A stretch of DNA of 64,000 bases from Moheibacter stercoris. GTDB lineage: Bacteria > Bacteroidota > Bacteroidia > Flavobacteriales > Weeksellaceae. Positions 39,005 through 48,748 of this stretch are shown here, piece by piece. Both the position numbers and the translations under genes were made by a program. Numbering within the stretch: the first letter of the stretch is position 1; each line of letters starts with the position of its first letter. The notes beneath the pieces are model-generated. The model ran no database searches. It was not told where the DNA came from and saw nothing but the letters and a program-made list of their open reading frames with translations. The stretch covers positions 62,001-126,000 of the forward strand of contig NZ_JBEPMO010000008.1 of the NCBI RefSeq assembly GCF_040545805.1. Direction: 5' to 3'.

Positions 39005-41164
39005 TTACTTCACAATCGTTAATTCGTCAATAATATTTTTAGCTCCTGCATATTTGTCTATAATAAACAAAATATAACGAGCATCTACCGAAATAGTTCT
39101 TTGCAAAGCTGGATCGAAAATAACATCACCTGCCATAGCTTCGATGTTTCCATCAAATGCCAAACCGATTAATTCTCCATTTCCGTTCAATACAGGTGAA
39201 CCAGAATTACCTCCTGTAATATCGTGATCTGTCAAGAAATTCACCCACAATTCACCGTTTTTGTCAGCATATTGTCCGTAATCTTTTTTCTTGTACAATT
39301 CGATTAATTTATCTGGATTGTCAAATTCTGGATCTCCTTCTTTGTGTTTCGCAATCGTCCCTTTCAAGGTTGTATAGTAATTGTATTTAGCATCGTTTAC
39401 TTTTCCTTTTCCTAAAGGCAAATCAATTACTTTTCCATACGTCAAACGCAAGGTTGAGTTCGCATCTGGATATTCAATTGGACTTAAACCTGATTCTCTT
39501 AATCCTTCAACTAACAAACGGAATGCTTTGCTATACGAATCTTTTAAGGCTTTGTCTTCCGGAGATTCCGCTCTGTATCGATCCATTAAATCAGATGATA
39601 ATTTGTACAATTCATCTGTTTCAATCATATCAGCAGACGGATTATTCAAATACCCAATCAAACGGTCTTTGTTGGTAAATACACTTGAATTGAAGGCTTT
39701 GTTGATATATTTTTTGAAATCACCTTTGTTTTCATCTCCAATAATTTTCAAATAAGGCGCTAAACCACCTTTTGCAGCTTGGGTATAGTATAAATTCAAT
39801 TGAGCAGCCAAAACATCTTCTTCCAATCCCATATGAGATTTTTGGAAAGTAGCATTGATCATTTCCTCAATTCCAGGACGCATTTCAGCACGTTTCGCTT
39901 CATTTTCATTGGCATATTGAACCAAAGTTTTCCCCAAATTAGCTGGCAATCCTGCAAATGTACTAGAACGCAATGCAGTCATCAAATAATTGTTATGACG
40001 TGCAGATTCGTTTGTTTTTGCGTAATAATTGTTGATGATTTCAACAATGTCTCCGTATTTTGCTTTGCGTGAAGGATCTTGAGCCCATTTTGTGAAATCA
40101 GCTTCAGTTTTGGTTTTAGAAGCAACTGTTTTGTGTTGTTTCAAAGCTTCAATCATACCTGCACGGTTTTTCCAATAATTCGCCAAACCTGCATATTTAG
40201 AAGCATAATCCAAACGTACTTTTTGGTCAGCATCCATGTATTTTTTCAATACATCCATTCCCAATTTTGAACCTTCAACCCAAGCTGGATAAGCAAATTC
40301 TACATTTTGCTCAACTCCTTGCGCTGGCATCCAACGATTGGTTCTACCTGGATATCCCAAAATCATGGAGAAATCACCTGCTTCATATCCTTTGATGCTG
40401 ATTGGCAAGTGGTGTTTTGGTTTCATTGGAACATTCTCTGGCGAATAATCAGCAGGATTCCCGTTTTTGTCTGTGTACACACGGAACAAAGCAAAATCAC
40501 CGGTGTGACGAGGCCATTCCCAGTTGTCTGTATCACCTCCAAAACGTCCAATCATATCGGGAGGAGTTCCTACTAAACGAACGTCTTGAAAATCTTGGTA
40601 CACGAAATAGTAATATTCATTTCCTTCAAAGAATGAACGAACGGAAACCACATACTTCCCTCCTTCACTGTTTTCTTGTTCAATTTTCGCAATTTCTTTG
40701 TTGATCGCTGCCATACGCTCATCTTCGGTCATTTTATCGTTTACCTGACCTAAAATACGTTTGGAAACATCATTCATACGAACGAAAAAACGAACTTTTA
40801 AACTTTTCGGTTTCAATTCTTTGGAATAATCAGACGCCCAAAACCCATTGGTCAAATGATCATTTTCTGGTGTAGACAATTCCGCAATTTGTCCAAATCC
40901 ACAGTGATGATTGGTCAAAACCAAACCTGTTGAGGAGATAATTTCGGCAGTACATCCACCACCAAATTGAACAATTGCATCTTTTAAACTGCTGTTGTTA
41001 ATGCTATAAATTTCCTCTGCAGTCAATTTTAAACCCATTTTCTGCATGTCATCGATTTTCTTATCGATGAACATCAAAAACCACATTCCCTCGTTTGCTT
41101 TTGCTTGTTGAAGCGGCGCAAAAAGGAAAGTTACCGTCGCAATTAATACGATTAGTTTCTTCAT
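39005..41164 (-). CDS. S46 family dipeptidyl-peptidase (DPP7/DPP11 type)
   Basis: The 719-residue protein has a signal peptide (cleaved near QQAKA-N) and the S46 catalytic triad: His87 in LTNHHCG, Asp in PRHTGDFALFRVY and Ser654 in TGGNSGSPV. It removes dipeptides from the N-terminus of peptides in the periplasm. The residue 18 positions after the catalytic serine is Gly672; as I recall, glycine there marks DPP7-like preference for hydrophobic P1 residues while arginine marks the Asp/Glu-specific DPP11. The length and the GLAFDGNIEAMAGD segment are normal. Single gene divergent from hemW. Confidence 0.94.
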   Translation of the reverse strand: MKKLIVLIATVTFLFAPLQQAKANEGMWFLMFIDKKIDDMQKMGLKLTAEEIYSINNSSLKDAIVQFGGGCTAEIISSTGLVLTNHHCGFGQIAELSTPENDHLTNGFWASDYSKELKPKSLKVRFFVRMNDVSKRILGQVNDKMTEDERMAAINKEIAKIEQENSEGGKYVVSVRSFFEGNEYYYFVYQDFQDVRLVGTPPDMIGRFGGDTDNWEWPRHTGDFALFRVYTDKNGNPADYSPENVPMKPKHHLPISIKGYEAGDFSMILGYPGRTNRWMPAQGVEQNVEFAYPAWVEGSKLGMDVLKKYMDADQKVRLDYASKYAGLANYWKNRAGMIEALKQHKTVASKTKTEADFTKWAQDPSRKAKYGDIVEIINNYYAKTNESARHNNYLMTALRSSTFAGLPANLGKTLVQYANENEAKRAEMRPGIEEMINATFQKSHMGLEEDVLAAQLNLYYTQAAKGGLAPYLKIIGDENKGDFKKYINKAFNSSVFTNKDRLIGYLNNPSADMIETDELYKLSSDLMDRYRAESPEDKALKDSYSKAFRLLVEGLRESGLSPIEYPDANSTLRLTYGKVIDLPLGKGKVNDAKYNYYTTLKGTIAKHKEGDPEFDNPDKLIELYKKKDYGQYADKNGELWVNFLTDHDITGGNSGSPVLNGNGELIGLAFDGNIEAMAGDVIFDPALQRTISVDARYILFIIDKYAGAKNIIDELTIVK

Positions 41165-41215
41165 CTTTATTTTAATTTTTCTTACTAATAATTCTGATTC
41201 TTTATTGAATCACTA

Positions 41216-41223
41216 CAAACTTA
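41216..41223 (-). promoter_or_regulatory. -7 promoter element of the S46 peptidase gene
   Basis: TAAGTTTG on the minus strand, a perfect match, giving a leader of about 48 bases. Confidence 0.55.
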
Positions 41224-41255
41224 AGTTTTTTTTCATCAAATCAGGCGAAACTATC

Positions 41256-41263
41256 TACATTTG
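41256..41263 (+). promoter_or_regulatory. -7 promoter element of hemW
   Basis: TACATTTG, a perfect match, four bases before the ATG at 41268, so the mRNA is likely leaderless. Confidence 0.65.
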
Positions 41264-41267
41264 TGCC

Positions 41268-42392
41268 ATGGCGGGTATCTACATACACATCCCATTTTGC
41301 AAACAAAAGTGCAGTTATTGTAATTTTCATTTCTCTACGAATTTGTCGAAGAAATCAGATTTAGTTTCTGCAATATCCAATGAATTGAAATTGCGAAAAG
41401 AGGAAATTACAGAACCCATTGAAACCATTTATTTTGGAGGTGGAACTCCATCCCTCTTAGAATTAGATGAACTAAATGAAATTTTTGATTCTATATACCG
41501 TAATTACCTAGTAATTGACAATCCAGAAGTAACCTTGGAATCCAATCCAGACGATTTGAACTTCGTTAAAATTGCTCAATTCAAAACCACACCCATCAAT
41601 CGGTTTAGCATAGGGATTCAATCTTTCTTCGATGAGGATTTACGCTTGATGAATCGTGCGCATGATGCAAATGAAGCCTTAAATTCCATCAAAATGGTTC
41701 AAGATGCAGGATTTGAAAACATCACCATCGATCTGATTTATGGTGGTCAAACCACATCAGATGAAATCTGGAAAAAGAATTTAGAAATTGCATTGGATTT
41801 ACAGGTTCCGCATATTTCTTCCTATGCTCTAACGGTTGAACCCAAAACGATTTTGGCGCATCAAATCGAACAAAATTTACTAGAAGATGTGGATGAAGCC
41901 AAACAGGAACGTCAATTTAAAACTTTAGTTGAAACCTTAAAATCCAATAATTTTATTCATTACGAAATATCCAACTTTGGAAAAGAAGGCTTTTTCTCGC
42001 AACACAATAGCAATTATTGGAAAGGAAAACCTTATTTGGGTGTTGGCCCTTCGGCACATTCTTATGATGGGAAAAATAGAAGTTGGAATTTAGCCAATAA
42101 TTCTTTGTATTTGAAGAATTTACACGAAAATAAATTGGCAAATGAAGTTGAAGTTTTAAGTGAGAATGATCGATTCAATGAATTGGTAATGATTCGATTA
42201 CGAACGATTTACGGATTGGATGAATTGGAAATCAAAGCAAATTTTCCGAAGGAATTTTATACAGATTTTTTAGAAGAATTGAAACCACATTTAGAAAATG
42301 AAACGGTGGAATATTCCAATGGAATTTATCGAATTACGGACAAAGGAAAATTTTTAGCAGACGGAATTGCCTCGAGTTTGTTTCGGATTTAA
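41268..42392 (+). CDS. hemW: Radical SAM family heme chaperone HemW
   Basis: The 374-residue protein opens with GIYIHIPFCKQKCSYCNFH, the radical SAM CxxxCxxC cluster motif followed by Phe, as in HemW rather than HemN. EPIETIYFGGGTPSLL and SIGIQSFFDEDL are further family motifs, and a winged-helix-like C-terminal domain ends it. HemW proteins bind heme and pass it to targets; earlier annotation as coproporphyrinogen oxidase is probably wrong for the short members. I chose the ATG at 41268; an upstream in-frame ATG at 41205 precedes the promoter. Confidence 0.93.
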   Translation: MAGIYIHIPFCKQKCSYCNFHFSTNLSKKSDLVSAISNELKLRKEEITEPIETIYFGGGTPSLLELDELNEIFDSIYRNYLVIDNPEVTLESNPDDLNFVKIAQFKTTPINRFSIGIQSFFDEDLRLMNRAHDANEALNSIKMVQDAGFENITIDLIYGGQTTSDEIWKKNLEIALDLQVPHISSYALTVEPKTILAHQIEQNLLEDVDEAKQERQFKTLVETLKSNNFIHYEISNFGKEGFFSQHNSNYWKGKPYLGVGPSAHSYDGKNRSWNLANNSLYLKNLHENKLANEVEVLSENDRFNELVMIRLRTIYGLDELEIKANFPKEFYTDFLEELKPHLENETVEYSNGIYRITDKGKFLADGIASSLFRI

Positions 42393-42421
42393 ATTGTAAT
42401 TTAGAATTCAAATCGAGTGTC

Positions 42422-43219
42422 ATGAAAAAAATCCCTCTTTATATTTCAATGGGTATAGTTGGAATCTTTTTAACACTTGCGCTTTTGCTTTATTACAACC
42501 AAGAAAAAATCATTTTCTTTCCGACGAAAACTCCTTCTGATTTCAACTACAATTTTAATTCCGATTTTGAAGAGATATATTTGACAACACCTGATTCCAA
42601 AAAGCTTCATGCATTATATTTTAAAGTGGACACTCCCAAAGGAGTCGTTTATTATTTACATGGAAATTCAGGAAATTTAGAAGGTTGGGGCGATGTAGCT
42701 CAAGTATATTTAGATTTGAATTACAATGTATTTATTCTCGATTATAGAGGCTTTGGGAAATCGGAAGGGCAAATTGAAAATGAAGAACAATTCTTTCAAG
42801 ATGCGCAATTGGGGTATGATTTTTTGAAGAATAATTTTGCAGAAAATCAGATTGTAGTAGTTGGATATTCCATTGGAACAGCGCCGGCATCCTTTATAGC
42901 TTACAAAAATTCTCCTCAGCAATTGATTTTAAATTCGCCATTTTATAATTTAAAAACCGTTGCCAAAACGCATTATCCTTTTATTCCAAGATTTTTACTG
43001 AAATATTCTTTCGATAACCAATATTACGTTTCTCAAACCAATGTTCCAATTTCGATTTACCACGGCAATCAAGACAAGGTTTTATTTTATGAAGATCATT
43101 CAAAAATCAAGGATAAATTAAAACCAACTGACCGCTATATAACCTTAGAAAATCAAGGTCATCAAGCTATGAACGAAAACTCAGTTTATAGAGAGGATTT
43201 AAAAACTTTGTTACCGTGA
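42422..43219 (+). CDS. Alpha/beta hydrolase, membrane-anchored, copy 1
   Basis: The 265-residue protein has an N-terminal membrane anchor (about residues 6-26), the oxyanion-hole segment YYLHGNSGNLEGW, the nucleophile elbow GYSIG (Ser), the acid Asp in YHGNQDKVLF and His in NQGHQAMNE. It resembles the BAAT/YfhR-like hydrolases. The substrate is unknown. A second, homologous gene overlaps its stop codon by four bases, so this is a tandem duplication in one transcript, 29 bases downstream of hemW. Confidence 0.88.
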   Translation: MKKIPLYISMGIVGIFLTLALLLYYNQEKIIFFPTKTPSDFNYNFNSDFEEIYLTTPDSKKLHALYFKVDTPKGVVYYLHGNSGNLEGWGDVAQVYLDLNYNVFILDYRGFGKSEGQIENEEQFFQDAQLGYDFLKNNFAENQIVVVGYSIGTAPASFIAYKNSPQQLILNSPFYNLKTVAKTHYPFIPRFLLKYSFDNQYYVSQTNVPISIYHGNQDKVLFYEDHSKIKDKLKPTDRYITLENQGHQAMNENSVYREDLKTLLP

Positions 43220-44418
43220 AAAATAAGCTTTTCATTTCTTCATTATTTATCGCTGGACTGTATTTGGGACTTTGCGTCTATTATTATGTCAATCAAGAAA
43301 GAATGATATTCGCGCCCATTCCGCTAGAGAAAGAATATACATTTCAATTAGAGAATTCTTTTGAAGAAGTTTTCCTCGAAACGCCAGACGGAATCCAACT
43401 TCACGGATTATTTTTTCAACAAGAAAATCCCAAAGGAGTTATTTATTATTTACACGGAAAATCGGGGAATATGAAAACTTGGGCACCAATTGCTAATCAT
43501 TATTTGGATTGGGGCTATGATGTTTTTATGCTGGATTATCGCGGATTTGGAATGTCGGAAGGGAAAATCCATTCGGAAGAACAGTTTTATTCAGATGTTC
43601 AACTGGGCTATAATTTTTTAAAAAATAAATATGCTGAAAATAAAATTTCTGTTGTCGGATTTTCTTTAGGTTCTGGAGCAGCAACCTTTTTGGCAAAAGA
43701 AAATAATCCCCAAGAACTGATTCTTTTAGCACCTTATTTTCAAGTTGATGAAAAATTCAAACAAGACAAATTTTATTTGCCAAAATTTCTATGCAAATAC
43801 GAATTTCCAATTGATGAAATGATTCAACATGTCGAAGTTCCCATCAAGATTTTTTACGGAGAAGAAGATGTAATTTCCCATAAAGAGGAAATTCTTCATC
43901 TTCAAAAATTTTTAAAACCAAACGACCTATTAATTGGATTGAAGAATCAAGGACATAATGGAATGGAGAAAAATGAAGATTTTATTAAAAATTTAAATTT
44001 AGATAATTTGAAAACAGTTTTCAATAAATATTCAACTCATATTTACTTTGGCCCTCTGGCAGAATTAGATTTTTCTAAAAATAAATTTAAATCAGATTCA
44101 AATTTTGTGAATTTCATAAATAACGAAACACTTAAAAGTCCCATTAATTTCGCAGGAGAATATACTCTTATTGAAAAAAGTTGTGGAGTTGATTGTAGCC
44201 ATATATTTATAATTAATCGTGTTACTGGAAAAGTGTTTGATTCAATTTCTATCAATGATGAATCTTGTGGATTTTTATACCAACCAACAAGTTATTTATT
44301 AATTAGAAATTCAAATTATCTGTTAAATGGGAATTTAAAATATTATAATGAAATCAATTGTTTGCCCATTTATTATTTGTGGAATGGAAAAGATTTTGAA
44401 ATTGTCGAAATAGACTAA
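43216..44418 (+). CDS. Alpha/beta hydrolase with C-terminal extension, copy 2
   Basis: The 400-residue paralog of the preceding hydrolase starts at GTG within GTGA, overlapping the upstream stop by four bases. Residues 1-260 have the same layout: N-terminal anchor, YYLHGKSGNMKTW, nucleophile elbow GFSLG, Asp in YGEEDVISH and His in NQGHNGME. Residues about 268-400 are an extra domain (SPINFAGEYTLIEKSCGVD, IFIINRVTGKVFDSIS, YYLWNGKDFEIVEID) that resembles stand-alone small proteins of unknown function with an NFAGhY...CG pattern. The first copy lacks this domain, so the fusion arose after or with the duplication. Confidence 0.86.
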   Translation: MKNKLFISSLFIAGLYLGLCVYYYVNQERMIFAPIPLEKEYTFQLENSFEEVFLETPDGIQLHGLFFQQENPKGVIYYLHGKSGNMKTWAPIANHYLDWGYDVFMLDYRGFGMSEGKIHSEEQFYSDVQLGYNFLKNKYAENKISVVGFSLGSGAATFLAKENNPQELILLAPYFQVDEKFKQDKFYLPKFLCKYEFPIDEMIQHVEVPIKIFYGEEDVISHKEEILHLQKFLKPNDLLIGLKNQGHNGMEKNEDFIKNLNLDNLKTVFNKYSTHIYFGPLAELDFSKNKFKSDSNFVNFINNETLKSPINFAGEYTLIEKSCGVDCSHIFIINRVTGKVFDSISINDESCGFLYQPTSYLLIRNSNYLLNGNLKYYNEINCLPIYYLWNGKDFEIVEID

Positions 44419-44464
44419 AAAATAATTAATTTGAAAACCTATTTCTACTTAAAACAAATTAAAA

Positions 44465-44472
44465 TACCTTTG
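44465..44472 (+). promoter_or_regulatory. -7 promoter element of murI
   Basis: TACCTTTG, a perfect match, four bases before the ATG at 44477 (probable leaderless mRNA). Confidence 0.65.
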
Positions 44473-44476
44473 CCAA

Positions 44477-45271
44477 ATGAATGACAACAGACCGATTGGG
44501 GTGTTCGATTCGGGCGTGGGAGGATTAACCGTCGCGAAAGAAATTAAGCGATTATTGCCCCATGAGAACATCATCTATTTTGGAGATACCAAGCATTTGC
44601 CGTACGGTGAAAAATCAAAAGAGGCCATCACAAAATTCACCACAGAAATTACTGATTTTTTGGTCAAACAAGATTGTAAGGCTATTGTGGTTGCTTGTAA
44701 TTCTGCAACTTCCAATTCAATCGATGAAATCAAACAAGCCGCCAATGGTACGTTGGTGATCGACGTGATTTCGCCTGTTGCCAAAAAAGTTGCCTACGAA
44801 CTTCATCAAAAAATTGGTGTGATTGCGACAAAAGCAACCGTAAATTCCAACGCTTACAAAAAATTCATCAGAAAATACAATCGACACATACAGGTTATAC
44901 AACTTGCTACACCCCTTTTGGTTCCAATTATCGAAGAAGGTTTTCGCAATACTCCTGTTTCCAAACACGCATTAGAATCATATTTATCCAATAAAAAATT
45001 GGAAGATATTGATACTTTAATTTTGGGTTGTACTCATTATCCATTGATTGAAAAAGAAGTTCAGTCTATTTTTCAAGGAAGAGTAAAAGTGGTGAATTCC
45101 GCTTTGATTGTCGTAAATGAATTGATTCATGAATTGGAAAAATCCAATCTTCTCGGAAATACTAAAAATCCAACTTATCATTTCTATTTGTCTGATTACA
45201 CGGAAAATTTTGCCAAAACGGCTAAACTTTTCTTCGGAAAATCAATCTTATTGGAAGAAAAACAATTATAA
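44477..45271 (+). CDS. murI: Glutamate racemase
   Basis: The 264-residue enzyme has the two catalytic cysteines, Cys74 in VVACNSATSN and Cys185 in LILGCTHYPL, plus the N-terminal IGVFDSGVGGLTV motif. It interconverts L- and D-glutamate for peptidoglycan synthesis in the cytoplasm. The length is standard for the family. It has its own promoter; rocD follows after about 55 bases with a separate -7 element. Confidence 0.97.
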   Translation: MNDNRPIGVFDSGVGGLTVAKEIKRLLPHENIIYFGDTKHLPYGEKSKEAITKFTTEITDFLVKQDCKAIVVACNSATSNSIDEIKQAANGTLVIDVISPVAKKVAYELHQKIGVIATKATVNSNAYKKFIRKYNRHIQVIQLATPLLVPIIEEGFRNTPVSKHALESYLSNKKLEDIDTLILGCTHYPLIEKEVQSIFQGRVKVVNSALIVVNELIHELEKSNLLGNTKNPTYHFYLSDYTENFAKTAKLFFGKSILLEEKQL

Positions 45272-45299
45272 TCCTTTCGGTTAACTATCTCAAATTTCC

Positions 45300-45307
45300 T
45301 AACTTTG
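45300..45307 (+). promoter_or_regulatory. -7 promoter element of rocD
   Basis: TAACTTTG, a perfect match, 18 bases before the ATG at 45326. Confidence 0.65.
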
Positions 45308-45325
45308 CGCAAAATTTTGCAAACT

Positions 45326-46564
45326 ATGGAAACGATGACATCCCAAAACCTAATAGCTTTAGAAGATCAATATGGTGCACACAATTACCATCCACTACCT
45401 GTCGTATTGGAACGTGGTGAAGGAGCATTTGTATGGGATGTTGAAGGAAAAAAATATTTTGATTTCCTTTCGGCTTATTCAGCCGTCAATCAAGGACATA
45501 GTCATCCGAGAATCATCAATGCGTTAATCAATCAAGCACAAAAATTAACTTTAACTTCTCGTGCTTTTTACAATTCTGAATTGGGTAAATACGAAGAATT
45601 CATCACCAAATTATTTGGATTTGATAAGGTACTACCCATGAATACAGGTGCTGAGGCGGTTGAAACTGCCATTAAAATTGCCCGAAAATGGGGTTACGAG
45701 AAAAAAGGAATCGCTTCTGGCGAAGCCAAAATTGTGGTTTGTAACGGGAATTTCCACGGAAGAACCACGACGATTATTTCGTTTTCCAATGATGATGATG
45801 CACGTAAAAATTTCAATCCTTATACTTCTGGATTTATTTCAGTGGATTACAATGACAGCGATGCTTTGAAAAAAGTAATCGAAGAAAACAAAGATTCAAT
45901 TTGTGGATTTTTGGTAGAACCAATTCAAGGAGAAGCGGGTGTTAATGTTCCAGATGAAGGATATTTGAAAGCTTGCTATGAGATTTGTAAAGCGAACAAT
46001 GTTTTATTTATTGCAGATGAAATTCAAACGGGAATTGCACGTACTGGAAAAATGTTGGCTATCGATCACGAAGGAATTCAAGCAGATATGCTAATTTTAG
46101 GAAAGGCCTTATCCGGTGGAGCTTATCCGGTTTCAGCTGTGTTAGCCAATGACTACATAATGAATGTAATTAAACCTGGTCAACACGGTTCAACTTATGG
46201 AGGAAATCCTTTAGCTTGTGCAGTTGCCTTGGAAGCAATGAATGTGGTAATCGATGAAGATTTAGCTAAAAAGGCTGAAAATTTGGGTAAAATTTTCCGT
46301 GCAGAAATTGAAAAAATGATACCTGAATTTGATTTTCTTCAATCCGTACGTGGAAAAGGATTATTAAACGCGATTTTGATCAATGATTCACCAGAAAGTT
46401 CGACTGCATGGGATTTATGTGTTGCACTGATGCAGAATGGCTTATTGGCAAAACCTACCCATGGTAATATCATACGTTTTGCACCACCTTTGGTGATCAA
46501 TGAGAAGGAATTAAATGATGCGCTAGAAGTTTTACGCTCAACCTTTAGCGAATTTAAAAAATAA
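45326..46564 (+). CDS. rocD: Ornithine--oxo-acid transaminase
   Basis: The 412-residue class III aminotransferase has the PLP lysine Lys260 (ILGKALSGGAYPVSAV), the cofactor Asp in FIADEIQTGIARTG and the ornithine-transaminase N-terminal pattern NYHPLPVVLERGEG. It converts ornithine and 2-oxoglutarate to glutamate semialdehyde and glutamate, linking arginine and proline metabolism. Length agrees with RocD. The start at 45326 was chosen because the longer frame begins at a TTG inside the -7 element. A second ATG three codons further (45335) is possible. Confidence 0.94.
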   Translation: METMTSQNLIALEDQYGAHNYHPLPVVLERGEGAFVWDVEGKKYFDFLSAYSAVNQGHSHPRIINALINQAQKLTLTSRAFYNSELGKYEEFITKLFGFDKVLPMNTGAEAVETAIKIARKWGYEKKGIASGEAKIVVCNGNFHGRTTTIISFSNDDDARKNFNPYTSGFISVDYNDSDALKKVIEENKDSICGFLVEPIQGEAGVNVPDEGYLKACYEICKANNVLFIADEIQTGIARTGKMLAIDHEGIQADMLILGKALSGGAYPVSAVLANDYIMNVIKPGQHGSTYGGNPLACAVALEAMNVVIDEDLAKKAENLGKIFRAEIEKMIPEFDFLQSVRGKGLLNAILINDSPESSTAWDLCVALMQNGLLAKPTHGNIIRFAPPLVINEKELNDALEVLRSTFSEFKK

Positions 46565-46609
46565 TGAATATTTTTACAGACAAGAATAAACCGAAACCAT
46601 TCAAAATTT

Positions 46610-47527
46610 ATGAAAAAATTATTTTTAACTGCTTCTTTACTGTTGAGCCTAAATGCTCTAACGTATTCGCAAGAGCTTAAGACTGTTCAGATTGACAATA
46701 TGAAAATAGCTAGTGAATCTTTTTCATTATCTGACAATTGGGTTACACATATAGAAAACAATTCTGTCTTAATATACAATGGAAGAATTGAAAATAACAC
46801 ATCTGATGATGTGAAAAATTTAACTCTTTCCTATTATTTGTTGGACCAAGATGCTAATCCAGATAATGGTCAATTTAGCGGGTATTTGGTTAGTTCTATT
46901 CTCTTGTCAAAAATTGCCAAAAATTCAAACATGGTTGGCGTGAACATCCGCAAATCAATTGATGAGGTTCCACCTGTAGGAAAATACAAATCCTTATTGT
47001 TATTAACGGACAGAAGAGATAATGTGTTGGCCTATAAGGTAACAAGAAGTATCGTAGAGTCGACAAATGGAACTTTGGCTATCTTCAAAGAACAGCCTCA
47101 AACTCATACCGTAAAAGCTCCAAATTTACATCCGAAAGTAATGATTGACTTAAAAGAAGACAATGCCATTGCTTTTGAAAAGGATTGGAAAGTGGACATT
47201 GATTTCAAAAATTTCATGGTAAACATCAATGGTGGTGACATTACCAATAACACAACCACTGATTTTGAAAATGTAATTTTAGATGTTTACTTGACAAAAG
47301 AAGATCAAACAACTATTACCAAAACTTTTGAAGGAGTACACATCGCATCTGCTAATATCAATAAAATTGATGCAAACAAGAAATTTGTTGATACAGCTGT
47401 AAAAACCAATATGTTTACAATCCCTGAATCAGGTACGTACCATATTTTGCTAACGGTTTCTTCCAACGATGCTAACGGTAAAGCAGTTCGTAACAAACGT
47501 GCTTTTACATCAACTATTAAATTTTAA
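46610..47527 (+). CDS. Secreted protein of unknown function
   Basis: The 305-residue protein has a signal peptide (MKKLFLTASLLLSLNALTYS, then Q) and two similar beta-rich halves (about 30-155 and 165-305), each with a strand-turn pattern around NGRIENNTSDDVKNLTLSYY and NGGDITNNTTTDFENVILDV, which looks like an internal duplication of an immunoglobulin-like domain. I recognise no family. A single-domain protein of similar style lies at 48749-49369. It lies 45 bases after rocD and its stop overlaps the convergent DUF3810 gene by four bases. Confidence 0.8.
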   Translation: MKKLFLTASLLLSLNALTYSQELKTVQIDNMKIASESFSLSDNWVTHIENNSVLIYNGRIENNTSDDVKNLTLSYYLLDQDANPDNGQFSGYLVSSILLSKIAKNSNMVGVNIRKSIDEVPPVGKYKSLLLLTDRRDNVLAYKVTRSIVESTNGTLAIFKEQPQTHTVKAPNLHPKVMIDLKEDNAIAFEKDWKVDIDFKNFMVNINGGDITNNTTTDFENVILDVYLTKEDQTTITKTFEGVHIASANINKIDANKKFVDTAVKTNMFTIPESGTYHILLTVSSNDANGKAVRNKRAFTSTIKF

Positions 47528-48648
47528 TTTGACGAATATTTTCGGTTGAAACCAACCAATAATTCAACAAATTTACCATAAGACTCGAGGCCTTCTTGAT
47601 TATTTAATCTCAAGAAGGCTTCGTTCATTAAGGAAAATGCGTCTTCTGCAGATCCACCATATTGTGCATTGATATCCAATTCATTTTGACGATCTCGCTT
47701 CATGCCATCTGTATACAAAACTTCTACATAATATTTCACATACAAAGGATCAACCCATAAAATTCGATTGAGCAAACTTCTCATAGCCTTAAAATTGGCA
47801 GCATATTGCAAATCGGGATGATTAGATTCATTTGCCAAAACAAATCCGATGAAATTTGCTTCGCTTTCAGAAGCATATCCCCACTGGTGTGCCGTTTCAT
47901 GGCATTTGGTAAAAAGCAATTTGGAATCTGGCATTTTGACATTGTATTGGGCTTCATTGGTAAAAGGATTAAAATAGCCTAAAACTCCCAAATAACTAAA
48001 TCCTTCACTATATAGAGAAGATTTTAAATTGGCAGGATTTGGGTTTCGCATGAACAATTCTGGGTATTGTGATTGAATTTTCAGTGCTGATTGATTCAGT
48101 TCTTCACGTAAAGATTGAATAGATAGACTCATTTTGAAATTTCCATTTTCATCTTCTGAAACAATTTTGCGATAATAAGCAGCCTTAACAAAGTACTGAT
48201 GAGCCATTCCTTTTAGTTCTTCAACTGAATCAACTTCTACATTATAATTCTCTTTTAAAGGAGTTTTGTAATAATTAAATCCCCAAATTAGATGAAAATA
48301 CAAATAAAACCCAGCTAGGAAATATAGAATTTTTACAATCGAATTTTTTAATTCTGAATAATTCCTTTTTAATACATAATATATAATTCGACCTAAAAAT
48401 AAAATTCCCAAAATTATTAGCATTGAGTAAATCAAATCACCAATGGAAATTGAAAAAAGACTTGTAATAGAATAGAAAATATTGGCAAAAAAGGAATGAA
48501 TTTTTGGGAAAACTAAATCAGGAAATCGGGTAAATCCTAAAATTCTAACCAATAAAATCGCGAAAATTAAAACCATAAAAGGTTTTTTAATAAATTTTAA
48601 TCTTCTGAAAAAACCTTTATTTATCATAGTTTCAATAAGTTTGATCAT
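47524..48648 (-). CDS. DUF3810 family membrane protein with zinc-protease-like motif
   Basis: The 374-residue protein has three N-terminal membrane segments (within about residues 20-130) and a soluble part containing KCHETAHQWG, an HExxH zincin-type motif, followed by an Glu-containing SESEANFIG segment that would supply the third ligand (HExxH...E). This matches DUF3810 proteins of Bacteroidota, which are predicted but unproven peptidases. The start at ATG 48648 is preferred over a TTG six bases upstream; another ATG at 48627 is possible. It is convergent with the secreted protein gene, whose last codons it overlaps. Confidence 0.88.
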   Translation of the reverse strand: MIKLIETMINKGFFRRLKFIKKPFMVLIFAILLVRILGFTRFPDLVFPKIHSFFANIFYSITSLFSISIGDLIYSMLIILGILFLGRIIYYVLKRNYSELKNSIVKILYFLAGFYLYFHLIWGFNYYKTPLKENYNVEVDSVEELKGMAHQYFVKAAYYRKIVSEDENGNFKMSLSIQSLREELNQSALKIQSQYPELFMRNPNPANLKSSLYSEGFSYLGVLGYFNPFTNEAQYNVKMPDSKLLFTKCHETAHQWGYASESEANFIGFVLANESNHPDLQYAANFKAMRSLLNRILWVDPLYVKYYVEVLYTDGMKRDRQNELDINAQYGGSAEDAFSLMNEAFLRLNNQEGLESYGKFVELLVGFNRKYSSN

Positions 48649-48748
48649 CTTCAATTTAGATTAATTTAGAGGATTTAACAGCTCTTTAACTTCTATTGGC
48701 GTAATAATTGGAATTTTAAAAGTGAATGTAAATTTAAAATTTAAAATT

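Noticed and set aside
41205..41267. Longer N-terminus of HemW starting at 41205
   Set aside because: The upstream ATG precedes the perfect -7 element at 41256. The family begins at GIYIHIPFC.
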